The notes under the pieces are model-generated. The model saw nothing but the letters and a program-made list of their open reading frames with translations. It was not told the origin of the DNA and did no database searches. A stretch of 64,000 nt of DNA from Catellatospora sp. KI3 (GTDB lineage: Bacteria; Actinomycetota; Actinomycetes; Mycobacteriales; Micromonosporaceae), in NCBI RefSeq assembly GCF_029948125.1, contig NZ_JASAMB010000025.1, positions 42,533 through 106,532 on the forward strand, given 5' to 3'. Position numbers and translations under genes: made by a program. Positions 51,422 to 62,000 of this stretch are shown here, piece by piece. Every line of letters begins with the position of its first letter. Position 1 is the first letter of the stretch.

Positions 51422-52195
51422 ATGAGGACAATCACCGCGACCCTGTCACGCCGCCTGCTCGCCACGACCGCGCTGCTCTGCGTCACGTTCGCCGCCGGGT
51501 GCGGTGGCGCCGACGGCACGGGGACACCCTCGCCGTCCCCGCTCGACCCGACCGCCGCCGCCCGGCAGCGGGTGCTCGAGGACGCCAACGTGGCCTGCCT
51601 GGCCGACCGCGGCCCGCTCGTGGTCATCACCGACGCCACGCACAACATGACCGCCGCGATCGAGGTCGGCACCGGTGACACCGGCGTCGTGCTGCTGCAC
51701 CAGGCGGAGAGCAACCCGTGCCAGTGGTATCCGTTCGCGCTGACCCTGCAGCAGAAGGGCTACCGGGCGCTGTCGCTGGACATCGGCTCCCGCGACGCGA
51801 TCGAGGTGGCCCAGGCCGGGATCGCGCACCTGCGCGCGGCGGGGGTCAAGCGGGTCTTCGTGTTCGGGGCCTCGCGGGGCGGCACCATCGCGCTGACGGC
51901 GGCCTCGCGCACCGCGCCGCCGGTCGACGGGGTGGTCAGCCTGTCCGCGCCGACCGTGTACGACGCCGACGCGCGGGTCGCGGTCAAGTCCCTGGACGTG
52001 CCGACGATCTTCGCGGCGGGCGAGCTGGAGGGCGGCTTCACCGACCAGGCCAGGGAGCTGTACGGGCTGTCGGTGTCCAAGCACAAGAAGCTGCTCCTGC
52101 GCCCCGGCGCCGACCACGGCGTAGCCCTGCTCGGCGGCGACCTCGACACCCTGCTCCTCTCCTTCGTGGCCGACCCGACCACCACCACCCGCTGA
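51422..52195 (+). CDS. Secreted alpha/beta-hydrolase lipoprotein
   Basis: This 257-aa protein has a lipoprotein signal with lipobox TFAAGC, then a Ser/Pro linker, then a small alpha/beta hydrolase. The nucleophile elbow is FGASRGGTIAL (Ser in GxSxG), the catalytic His is in RPGADHGVALL and an Asp/Glu precedes it. It resembles dienelactone-hydrolase-like proteins. The substrate is unknown and the site of action is the outer face of the membrane. Confidence 0.85.
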   Translation: MRTITATLSRRLLATTALLCVTFAAGCGGADGTGTPSPSPLDPTAAARQRVLEDANVACLADRGPLVVITDATHNMTAAIEVGTGDTGVVLLHQAESNPCQWYPFALTLQQKGYRALSLDIGSRDAIEVAQAGIAHLRAAGVKRVFVFGASRGGTIALTAASRTAPPVDGVVSLSAPTVYDADARVAVKSLDVPTIFAAGELEGGFTDQARELYGLSVSKHKKLLLRPGADHGVALLGGDLDTLLLSFVADPTTTTR

Positions 52196-52198
52196 CCC

Positions 52199-52265
52199 GC
52201 CCCACCCGCTGGCCGCACCCCGCCGCGCCGCACCCCGCCGCACCCCGCCGCGCCGCACCGCGCCC
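52199..52265. repeat. Short C-rich tandem repeat tract
   Basis: Repeated CCGCACCCCGCCGCGCCGCA words follow the hydrolase stop and lead straight into the family-3 inverted repeat. Confidence 0.6.
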
Positions 52266-52273
52266 CGCTTGAA

Positions 52274-52338
52274 ATCGACGCTGGCCTATCCAGAAGACGT
52301 TTTCGGGAATTTCGTCTTCTGGATAGGCCAGCGTCAAT
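52274..52338. repeat. Family-3 long inverted repeat (copy 2)
   Basis: The 25-bp arms have a single mismatch; the outer part ATCGACGCTGGCCTATC matches the copy at 14981 (ATCGACGTTGGCCTAT). The 15-base loop is GTTTTCGGGAATTTC. It lies between convergent genes. Confidence 0.9.
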
Positions 52339-52375
52339 GCTAGGCCGGGCCGCGCCGGGGCGGACGGGCCTCGCG

Positions 52376-52948
52376 TCAGCTCCGAGAGGACGGCGTCCAG
52401 TCCGCCTGGAGCAGCTCGTACTCCACGTCGCCCTGCTCGCCGCCCTCGATCACATCCGGCCAGTCCAGGAAGAACGTGCGCACATACCGCAGCCCGCACT
52501 TCTCCATCACCCGCCGCGAGCCGAGGTTCACCGTCATCGTGTGCGCGGTGATCCGCCCCAGCCCCAGCTCGGCGAACCCCTTGTCGATCAACGCCCGCGA
52601 CCCCTCGGTCGCGTACCCCTGCCCCCAAGCCTCCTGCCGCAGCCGATACCCCAGCTCCGCCTGGCCGGCCGGCGTCGACTCGTCGCGGCTGAGGGCGAAC
52701 CAGCCGAGAAAGGCGCCACCGTCCCGAGCCGCCGCCGCCCAGCACCCGAACCCGGGGGACCGCCGGTACGCCGCGAGCAGCCGGGGCAGCACCTCGTCGC
52801 GGACCGTCTCGCGCGGCGTGCTCCGGCCCCCGGTCAGGTACTTCATCACCGCCGGGTCGTCGTCGAGGGCGTACAGGTTCTCGACGTCCTCGGCGGAGCC
52901 GGTGAAGGGTCGCAGCTCGAGCCGAGCCGTGCGCAGGTAGACCTCCAT
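52376..52948 (-). CDS. RimJ/RimL-type GNAT acetyltransferase
   Basis: This 190-aa acetyltransferase has the start LRTARLELRPFTGSAEDVEN, AELGYRLRQEAWGQGYATEG (acetyl-CoA loop) and LGRITAHTMTVNLGSRRVME followed by KCGLRYVRTF, which together define the RimJ/RimL group. Relatives acetylate ribosomal proteins or small amines. It is monocistronic; the 82 bp upstream hold no clear promoter. Confidence 0.9.
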   Translation of the reverse strand: MEVYLRTARLELRPFTGSAEDVENLYALDDDPAVMKYLTGGRSTPRETVRDEVLPRLLAAYRRSPGFGCWAAAARDGGAFLGWFALSRDESTPAGQAELGYRLRQEAWGQGYATEGSRALIDKGFAELGLGRITAHTMTVNLGSRRVMEKCGLRYVRTFFLDWPDVIEGGEQGDVEYELLQADWTPSSRS

Positions 52949-53029
52949 CGCGGCATGGTCGCACGCCTGCCACCACTGCCGCCTCGGGTTTCGCGGCCGC
53001 CGGCTCCCGATCCCGCGCGGGGAAGCGGA

Positions 53030-53059
53030 ACGGCGGGCGTCCTCGGGGACGCCCGCCGT
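53030..53059 (-). terminator. Stem-loop terminator after the chitinase gene
   Basis: ACGGCGGGCGTCC pairs with GGACGCCCGCCGT around a 4-base loop, about 24 bases beyond the chitinase stop. Confidence 0.85.
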
Positions 53060-53082
53060 CAGTGGGCAACCGCCCGGGTGGA

Positions 53083-54837
<1,755 letters not shown>

Positions 54838-54885
54838 GAGTTTCCACCTACCTTGGATTTGCAGGCTGTCATGTACTCGTCAACG

Positions 54886-54905
54886 TAAATTAAAGAAACC
54901 TAATA
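54886..54905 (-). promoter_or_regulatory. AT-rich imperfect palindrome upstream of chitinase
   Basis: Read on the minus strand, ATTAGGTTTCTTTAAT forms half-sites ATTARR in inverted orientation. It sits about 50 bases before the chitinase start in a strongly AT-rich island, a likely operator or promoter. It does not match the DasR box. Confidence 0.35.
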
Positions 54906-54985
54906 GTAAAGACTCCTATCAATGATCCTTAACGTGCTACGGACGCCCGCTCGGCGCTCGGCGGCCGCGGTGGCAGCATGGTGGG

Positions 54986-55831
54986 GTGCTCGAAGTGACC
55001 ATGGATCAGCTGGCTGAGCTCGTCGGCGGCGGCGACGTGACCGTGCTCAGCGGCGCCGGGCTGTCCACCGAGTCGGGCATCCCCGACTACCGGGGCCCCA
55101 ACGGCGTACAGCGGCGCGGCGCCCCCATGACCTACCAGACGTTCACCCGCGAGGCCTTCGCCCGGCGCCGCTACTGGGCGCGCAGCCACCTCGGCTGGCG
55201 CGGCATCGCCCGGGCCAGCCCCAACGACGGCCACCGCGCCGTGGCCGCGCTGCAGGAGCGCGGTCTGCTCACCGGCATCGTCACCCAGAACGTCGACGGC
55301 CTGCACCAGGCCGCGGGCGCTGACGCCGTGGTCGAACTGCACGGCAGCCTCGACCGGGTGATCTGCCTGGACTGCGGCGACCTGAGCACCCGCCAGCGCC
55401 TGCACCGCCGGCTCGAGGCGGCCAACCCCGGCTACACCGCCCAGATCACCGCGGTCCACCCCGACGGCGACGTCGAACTGACCGACGACGAGGTGGCGGG
55501 CTTCGCCACGGCCGACTGCGAGGCCTGCGGCGGCATGCTGAAGCCCGACGTCGTCTTCTTCGGCGAGACCGTGCCCGCCCCGCGCGTGCAGCACTGCTTC
55601 GACCTGGTCGAACGCTCGCGGGCGCTGCTGGTGCTGGGCAGCTCGCTGACGGTCATGTCCGGCCGGCGCTTCGTCATCCGCGCCGTCAAGCACGGCATCC
55701 CGGTCGCCATCGTCAACCGCGGCACCACCCGCTCCGACGCCGACGCCGCCCTGCGCCTGGACGCCCCCCTCGGCACGGTCCTGCCCGCCCTCCTGCACCG
55801 CCTCCCCCAACGCTCCACCGCCCCCGCCTGA
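54986..55831 (+). CDS. Sir2-family NAD-dependent protein deacylase
   Basis: This 281-aa sirtuin has the NAD-binding GAGLSTESGIPDYRG at residues 23-37, TQNVDGLHQAAG at 100-111, catalytic His119 in VELHGS, zinc-binding Cys127, Cys130, Cys178 and Cys181 (CLDC, CEAC), and GSSLTVMSG near the end. It removes acyl groups from lysines using NAD. The GTG start has CAGCAT 6 bases upstream, in the leaderless position; an in-frame ATG is at 55001. It is monocistronic. Confidence 0.94.
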   Translation: MLEVTMDQLAELVGGGDVTVLSGAGLSTESGIPDYRGPNGVQRRGAPMTYQTFTREAFARRRYWARSHLGWRGIARASPNDGHRAVAALQERGLLTGIVTQNVDGLHQAAGADAVVELHGSLDRVICLDCGDLSTRQRLHRRLEAANPGYTAQITAVHPDGDVELTDDEVAGFATADCEACGGMLKPDVVFFGETVPAPRVQHCFDLVERSRALLVLGSSLTVMSGRRFVIRAVKHGIPVAIVNRGTTRSDADAALRLDAPLGTVLPALLHRLPQRSTAPA

Positions 55832-55871
55832 GCAGGAGGACCCGTCCCGCCGCACCCACGCCCAGGCCCCT

Positions 55872-55952
55872 CAAGATCGTTGAAGTTGCCCGGCAATCGG
55901 GCGAAAGGGAGACCTTGATACGCCCGATTGCCCGGCAACTTGAACGATCTTG
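55872..55952. repeat. Family-4 long inverted repeat (copy 2)
   Basis: The 32-bp arms have a single mismatch and a 17-base loop; the inner part GCCCGGCAATCGGGCG is shared with the copy at 32708. It lies between the converging sirtuin and alditol oxidase genes. Confidence 0.92.
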
Positions 55953-56012
55953 GGCCTCGCCACCGGACCGATCGGGGCGGGGCCGGGCACGGCCGGGCGG
56001 GGCTGGGCGGGG

Positions 56013-57257
56013 TCAGTGGAGGTAGCGGTCGGTGAAGGGGTTGCGGAAGCGCCCCTGGGGGTCGAGGGCGGCGCGGAGGTCGAGGAAGTCGGGCAGGCGC
56101 GGGTAGGCGGCCCGGACCTGGGCCGGGTCCAGGGAGAAGACCTTGCCCCAGTGGGGGCGGGGGGTGAACGGGGAGAGGGCCTGCTCCACCGCCGCCAGGA
56201 CCGGGGCGACCGCGGCCGCGTCGGCGATCCAGGTGAAGTGGAAGGCGACGCTGTCGCGGCCGTACGCCGGGCTCAGCCACAGGTCGTCGGCGGCGACGGT
56301 ACGGATCTCGCTGATCTGCAGCACCGGGGCGATGAGCGGCGCGATCGGCTCCAGCGCCGCGTACGCCGCCGGCGCCGACTCGCGCGGCATGAAGAACTCC
56401 GACTGCAGCTCGTCGCCGCTGCTCGGGGTGAAGTCGAGCCGGAAGTGCGGCAACCGCTCGTGCCAGGGCCCGGCGACCCCCTGCTGCGCGGTGCAGTGCA
56501 CCGGCGACATGCTCCCGATCGGGTGCCGGGGCGAGTCCGCGAGCTCCGCGCCGTGCCAGCGGGCGGGGGCGGCGAACCCGTCCCCGTCGGTGCTCTTGAC
56601 CCACACCTGGTCGATGCCGCGCCCCGACCACGAGGTGAACAGGCTCACGCTGTACGCCGCGTCGAGCACCTCGTCGAAGCAGCCGCGGACGGAGGCGGCG
56701 GGCAGGCCGTCGTAGACGTACTGGCGGATCTCGAAGGTGGGGACGAGGTCCAGGGTGAGGTGGGTGACCACGCCCAGCGAGCCCAGGTGCACCGCGGCGC
56801 CGGGGAAGCGGTCGTCGGTGCGGTCGAGGGTCAGCAGGTCGCCGGTGCCGGTGACCAGTTCGAGGGCGGCGACGGCGGTGGCCAGGTTGCCGTTGCGGCG
56901 GCCGGAGCCGTGGGTGCCCGTGGCGCAGGCGCCGCCGACGGAGATGTGGGGCAGCGAGCCGAGGTTGGGCAGCGCGAACCCGGCCGCGTGCAGGGTCGTG
57001 GCCAGCTCGCCGTAGCGGGTGCCGGCGGTGACCCGCACCGTGGCGGCTTCGCGGTCGATCTCGGCGACGGGCGGCAGCCCGGCGACGCTGACCAGCTCGC
57101 CTTCGGTGTCGGCGAGCTCGTTGAACGAGTGCCCGGTGCCCAGCGCCCGCACCCGCGCGGATCCGGCGACCATCGTCCGCAGCTCGTCCACCGACGACGG
57201 TCGGCGCACCTGTCCGGCCTGGAAGACGACGTTGCGGGCCCAGTTGGTCACGGTCAC
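56013..57257 (-). CDS. Alditol oxidase (covalent FAD, VAO family)
   Basis: This 414-aa oxidase is alignable over its whole length with Streptomyces alditol oxidase (AldO): start TNWARNVVFQAGQVRRPSS, His43 in GTGHSFNE as the covalent FAD attachment site, NLGSLPHISVGGACATGTHG, TPSSGDELQSEFFMPRE and RPHWGKVFSL. It oxidises the primary alcohol of sugar alcohols such as xylitol or sorbitol, giving aldose and hydrogen peroxide. GTG 57257 is set by TAGGCT 6 bases upstream. It lies next to beta-glucosidase genes. Confidence 0.93.
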   Translation of the reverse strand: MTVTNWARNVVFQAGQVRRPSSVDELRTMVAGSARVRALGTGHSFNELADTEGELVSVAGLPPVAEIDREAATVRVTAGTRYGELATTLHAAGFALPNLGSLPHISVGGACATGTHGSGRRNGNLATAVAALELVTGTGDLLTLDRTDDRFPGAAVHLGSLGVVTHLTLDLVPTFEIRQYVYDGLPAASVRGCFDEVLDAAYSVSLFTSWSGRGIDQVWVKSTDGDGFAAPARWHGAELADSPRHPIGSMSPVHCTAQQGVAGPWHERLPHFRLDFTPSSGDELQSEFFMPRESAPAAYAALEPIAPLIAPVLQISEIRTVAADDLWLSPAYGRDSVAFHFTWIADAAAVAPVLAAVEQALSPFTPRPHWGKVFSLDPAQVRAAYPRLPDFLDLRAALDPQGRFRNPFTDRYLH

Positions 57258-57263
57258 GTGGAA

Positions 57264-57269
57264 AGCCTA
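57264..57269 (-). promoter_or_regulatory. -10 hexamer TAGGCT for leaderless alditol oxidase gene
   Basis: TAGGCT on the minus strand is followed by 6 bases and the GTG start; no ribosome site is present. Confidence 0.5.
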
Positions 57270-57270
57270 G

Positions 57271-57318
57271 ACGGGGCGGGTCCGGCGCCGTGAGAGGTCG
57301 GCGCCGGACCCGCCCCGT
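57271..57318 (-). terminator. Stem-loop terminator after the GH1 gene
   Basis: A perfect 19-bp stem (ACGGGGCGGGTCCGGCGCC and its complement) with a 10-base loop lies downstream of the GH1 stop, right beside the alditol oxidase promoter. A second hairpin, ACTCCCC...GGGGAGT, is at 57322-57343. Confidence 0.85.
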
Positions 57319-57342
57319 GGGACTCCCCGCGGTGGTGGGGAG

Positions 57343-58749
57343 TCAGCCCGCGATGCCACCAGCCCTAATGACCTCGCGGTACCACAGCGCGCTGTCCTTG
57401 AGGATGCGCTGCTGCGTGTCGTAGTCGACTCGGACGATGCCGAATCGCTTGCCGTAGCCGAATGCCCACTCGAAGTTGTCCAGCAGCGACCAGACGAAGT
57501 ACCCGCGCAGGTCGGCGCCCGCCCGCATGGCCTCGTGCACGGCGGACAGGTGCAGCCGCAGGTACTCGGTGCGGTCGGCGTCGCGGACCCGGCCGTCGGC
57601 GTCGACCGCGTCGACGTAGGCGGCGCCGTTCTCGGTGACGTACAGCGGCAGCCCGGGGTGGTCGCGGTGCAGGCGCAGCAGCACGTCGCGCAGGCCGGTC
57701 GGGTCGACGGTCCAGCCCATCTCGGTCTGCGGGCCGGGGGTCTGGTGGAACGCGACGTCGGCGGTGGCCGGGTAGGGCGAGTTCTCCTCCGACGGCTGCG
57801 TGGCCGCGCTGACCAGGTCGGGGGCGTAGTAGTTCACGCCGAGCGCGTCGAGCGGCGCGGCGATCACGGCCAGGTCGCCGTCGCGGACGAACGACCAGTC
57901 GCTGACCGCGGCGGTGTCGGCGACGACGTCGGCCGGGTACTGCCCCTTCGTGATCGGGTCGAGGAAGATCCGGTTGAGCAGCCCGTCGATGCGGCGGGCG
58001 GCGTCGCGGTCGCCGTCGGCGCCGGTCAGCGGCCGGACCGCGCCCTGGTTGAGCGCGATGGAGACCTGCGCGCCGGGCACCGCGGCGCGCAGGGCGCGGG
58101 CGGCCAGGCCGTGGGCGAGCAGCAGGTGGTGGGTGGCTTTCAGACCACCATCCGCGCTGGTACGGGCCGGAGCGTGGTGCCCCGAGCCGTAGCCGAGGAA
58201 CGCCGAGCACCACGGCTCGTTGAGGGTGCACCACAGCTTGACCCGGTCGCCCAGCTTCTCGGCCACGACCGCGGCGTACTCGGCGAAGCGGTGGGCGGTG
58301 TCGCGGTCGAGCCAGCCGCCCCGGTCCTCCAGCTCCTGCGGCAGGTCCCAGTGGTAGAGGGTGGCCGTGGGCCGGATGCCGGAGCCGAGCAGCTCGTCGA
58401 CGAGCCGGTCGTAGAAGGCCAGGCCGGCCTGGTTGACGGCGGCGCCGCCGCCGGGCTTGACCCGCGGCCACGAGATCGAGAACCGGTACGCCGACAGTCC
58501 GATCTCGCGCATCAGCGCCACGTCGTCGCGGTAGCGGTGGTAGTGGTCGGCCGCGACCGCGCCGGTGTGCCCGTCGGCGACGCGGCCGGGCGTGGCGCAG
58601 AAGGTGTCCCAGATCGACGCGGTGCGGCCGTCCTCCGCCACGGCGCCTTCGATCTGGTACGCCGCCGTCGCCGCGCCCCACCAGAAGTCTTGGGGGAACT
58701 GCAGCGTATGCCGCGTTGCGGCGGCGGGTTCCTCGGTCTGCGTGAGCAT
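57343..58749 (-). CDS. GH1 beta-glucosidase
   Basis: This 468-aa intracellular enzyme of normal length has the N-terminal [19 protein letters not shown], acid/base Glu178 in TLNEPWC, nucleophile Glu373 in YVTENGAA, and [19 protein letters not shown] at the C-terminus. It hydrolyses short beta-glucosides such as cellobiose or laminaribiose brought in by a transporter. GAGAGG precedes the ATG. The operator GGAGAGCGCTCTCC lies about 44 bases upstream, placing it under the LacI regulator encoded nearby. Confidence 0.96.
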   Translation of the reverse strand: MLTQTEEPAAATRHTLQFPQDFWWGAATAAYQIEGAVAEDGRTASIWDTFCATPGRVADGHTGAVAADHYHRYRDDVALMREIGLSAYRFSISWPRVKPGGGAAVNQAGLAFYDRLVDELLGSGIRPTATLYHWDLPQELEDRGGWLDRDTAHRFAEYAAVVAEKLGDRVKLWCTLNEPWCSAFLGYGSGHHAPARTSADGGLKATHHLLLAHGLAARALRAAVPGAQVSIALNQGAVRPLTGADGDRDAARRIDGLLNRIFLDPITKGQYPADVVADTAAVSDWSFVRDGDLAVIAAPLDALGVNYYAPDLVSAATQPSEENSPYPATADVAFHQTPGPQTEMGWTVDPTGLRDVLLRLHRDHPGLPLYVTENGAAYVDAVDADGRVRDADRTEYLRLHLSAVHEAMRAGADLRGYFVWSLLDNFEWAFGYGKRFGIVRVDYDTQQRILKDSALWYREVIRAGGIAG

Positions 58750-58792
58750 CGATTACCTCTCGGGGTGCCGGGCACGAAGCGGGAAACGCAAT

Positions 58793-58806
58793 GGAGAGCG
58801 CTCTCC
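58793..58806. promoter_or_regulatory. LacI-family operator 1 (GH1 promoter)
   Basis: GGAGAGCGCTCTCC is a perfect 14-bp palindrome. On the minus strand it lies downstream of TTGACA (58846-58841) at about +5 to +18 of the GH1 transcript, a repression-by-blocking position. Confidence 0.85.
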
Positions 58807-58938
58807 CACTCGGCCAAGGGTCTCGGTTGGACGGCTCGGATGTCAAGAGCCGAAACGCTCTTCTCGCAACGAGGTTGCCGATTTGATCGGTCAAAACGGA
58901 TTGATCGGGGCGAGTCGTCACCGATGATCGTCGCCGTC

Positions 58939-58983
58939 TTGACACTGAGGAAATTTCGGCGTAACACTCGGAGAGCGCTCTCC
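58939..58983 (+). promoter_or_regulatory. Beta-glucanase promoter with LacI-family operator 2
   Basis: TTGACA at 58939-58944 is separated by 17 bases from TAACAC (58962-58967), and the operator GGAGAGCGCTCTCC at 58970-58983 follows at once over the expected start site. This is the clearest promoter-operator unit in the window. The rest of the 300-bp gap to the GH1 gene is that gene's own control region. Confidence 0.8.
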
Positions 58984-59048
58984 ATCGTGGCCCGCACGGG
59001 CCCGACCCACGACTCCTCCGAACGCCCCGATGAACAGGTAGGAGCTCC

Positions 59049-62000
59049 ATGACACCCGCCCTCACCAGCCCGGGCGCGAGGCGACTCGCCCGCCGGTGGC
59101 GGATCGCGATACCGGTCGCGATCTCCACCGTCGTCTCGTCCCTGGTCCTGATCGTCCCCTTCACCACGGCCAACGCGGCCGACACGCTGATCTCGCAGGG
59201 CAAGCCCGCCACCGCCTCCTCCGTGCAGGGCGCCGACCTGGCCGCGGCCAACGCGGTCGACGGCAACGCCGGCAGCCGCTGGGGCAGCCAGTGGAGCGAC
59301 CCGCAGTGGCTGCAGGTCGACCTGCAGGGCAGCGCCACCATCAGCCAGGTCGTGCTGCAGTGGGAAGGCGCCTACGGCACCGCGTTCCAGATCCAGACGT
59401 CGAACGACGCCGTCAACTGGACCTCGATCTACAGCACCACCACCGGCACCGGCGGCACCCAGACCCTGAACGTCACGGGCTCGGGCCGCTACGTCCGCAT
59501 GTACGGCACCGCCCGCAACAGCGGCTACGGCTACTCGCTGTACGAGTTCAAGGTCATCGGCAGCATCGGCGGGACCAACCCGTCGCCCTCGGCCGGTGCC
59601 TGCGGCACCACCAACATCGCCCAGGGCAAGACCGCGACCGCGTCCTCGGTCGAGGTCGGCTCGCCCGCCGAGGCGGTCGACGGCAACACCGGCACCCGCT
59701 GGGGCAGCCTGTTCGCCGACCCGCAGTGGCTGCGGGTGGACCTCGGGCAGTCGTACAGCATCTGCAAGGTGGAGCTGGTGTGGGAGGCGGCCTACGCGAC
59801 CGCGTTCCAGATCCAGACCTCGCCCGACGGCAGCAACTGGACCTCGGTCTACTCCACCACCACCGGCACCGGCGGCACGCAGAGCCTGGGCCTGTCCGGC
59901 ACCGGCCGCTACCTGCGGATGTACGGCACCACCCGGGTCGGCGGCTACGGCTACTCGCTGTGGGAGCTGCGCGTCTTCGCCGGCGGCACCCCGACCAGCC
60001 CGAGCGCTTCGCCGAGCACCACGCCGAACACCTCGCCCAGCCCGTCGGGCAACTGGACCACGGTGTGGGAGGAGAACTTCGACGGCGCCGCCAACACCTC
60101 CCCGAGCGCGGCCAACTGGCTGCTGCGCACCGGTACGCAGTACCCGGGTGGCGCGGCCAACTGGGGCACCGGTGAGATCGAGACCGCCAGCGCGTCGACG
60201 GCCAACGTCTACCTGACCGGCGACGGCAAGCTGAACATCAAGGCGATCCGCGACGGGGCCGGCAACTGGACCTCGGGCCGGCTGGAGACCCAGCGCACCG
60301 ACTTCACCCCGGCCGCGGGCGAGCTGACCCGCTTCTCCGCCGTCATCCAGCAGCCCAACCCGGCCAACGGCCTGGGCTACTGGCCCGCGTTCCGGGCCAC
60401 CGGCGCGGCGTACCGGGGCAACTACAACAACTGGCCGGGCGTCGGCGAGACCGACATCATGAGCGGCGTCAACGGGCGCAGCCAGCTGTCGAACACGCTG
60501 CACTGCGGCACCGCCCCGGACGGGCCGTGCGGAGAGTACAACGGCCGCACCTCGGGCCTGGCCAGCTGCCAGGGCTGCCAGACCGCCTTCCACGAGTACG
60601 CGCAGGTCATCGACCGCACCAAGACCGACGAGGAGATCCGCTTCTACCTCGACGGGGTGCAGACCTACGTCGTGCGCGAGAGCCAGGTCGGCGTGGCCGC
60701 CTGGGACGCGGCCGTGCACCACGGCTTCTACCTGCGGCTCGACCTGGCCATCGGCGGCCTCTACCCGAACGCGATCGCGGGCGAGACCGTGCCGACCCCG
60801 GCCACCACCTCCGGCGGCGTCCTGGCCGTGGACAAGGTGACCGTGTCGCGGCAGGCCGGCACCGCCGCCCCGGCGATGACCGACCCGGCCGTGCCGGCCG
60901 GTCCGAGCGTCGTCAAGGTCACCGGCACCCAGGGCAACTGGCAGCTGCAGGTCAACGGCGCGTCGTACCTGGTGAAGGGCCTGACCTACGGTCCGCCGCA
61001 GGGCGCGGGCGACGGGTACATGCGCGACCTGAAGAACATGGGCGTCAACACCATCCGCACCTGGGGCGTGGACGACGCGGCGACCCCGGGGCTGCTGGAC
61101 ACGGCCGCCCGGTTCGGCATCAAGGTGATCGTCGGGCACTGGCTCAACCAGGGCGCGGACTACGTCAACGACACCGCGTACAAGACCTCGGTCAAGGCCG
61201 AGATCGTGGCCCGGGTCAACGCGCTCAAGAACCGCCAGGGCGTGCTGATGTGGGACGTCGGCAACGAGGTGCTGCTGACGATGCAGGACCACGGCCTGCC
61301 GGCCGCCGAGGTCGAGGCGCGGCGCAACGCGTACGCGGCCTTCGTCAACGAGGTGGCTGTCGCGATCCACGCCGCCGACCCGAACCACCCGGTCACCTCG
61401 ACCGACGCCTGGGTGGGCGCGTGGCCGTACTACAAGAACAACGCCCCGAACCTGGACCTGTGGGCGATCAACTCCTACGGCGCCATCGGCGGCGTGAAGC
61501 AGGCGTGGATCAACGGCGGCTACAACAAGCCGTACGTCGTGACCGAGGGCGGCCCGGACGGCGAGTGGGAGGTGCCCAACGACATCAACGGGGTGCCGAC
61601 CGAGCCCACCGACGTGCAGAAGAAGGCCGGTTACACGGCCAGCTGGAACGCCATCCTCAGCCACCCCGGCGTGGCGCTCGGGGCCACCGAGTTCCACTAC
61701 GGCCTGGAGAACGACTTCGGCGGCGTCTGGCTGAACACGCTGACCGGCGGCTGGCGCCGGCTCGGGTACCACGCGCTCAAGCAGGCGTACTCGGGTACGG
61801 CCTCGGCCAACACCCCGCCGGAGTTCTCCAGCCTGACGCTGTCGAACCAGACCTCGGTCCCCGCTGGTGGAACTTTCACCGTGTACGCCGGGGCGAGCGA
61901 CCCCAACGGCGACGCCATCCGGTACAACCTGATGTTCAGCAACAAGCACATCACGGGCGGCACCGGGTTCTCCAACGTGCGGTTCACCCAGCTCGGCAGC

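Noticed and set aside
58512..61949. Long open frame antisense to the glucanase and GH1 genes
   Set aside because: It is a shadow of GC3-biased coding; its composition (Val/Arg/Gly/His repeats) is non-protein-like and it crosses the operator-bearing intergenic region.
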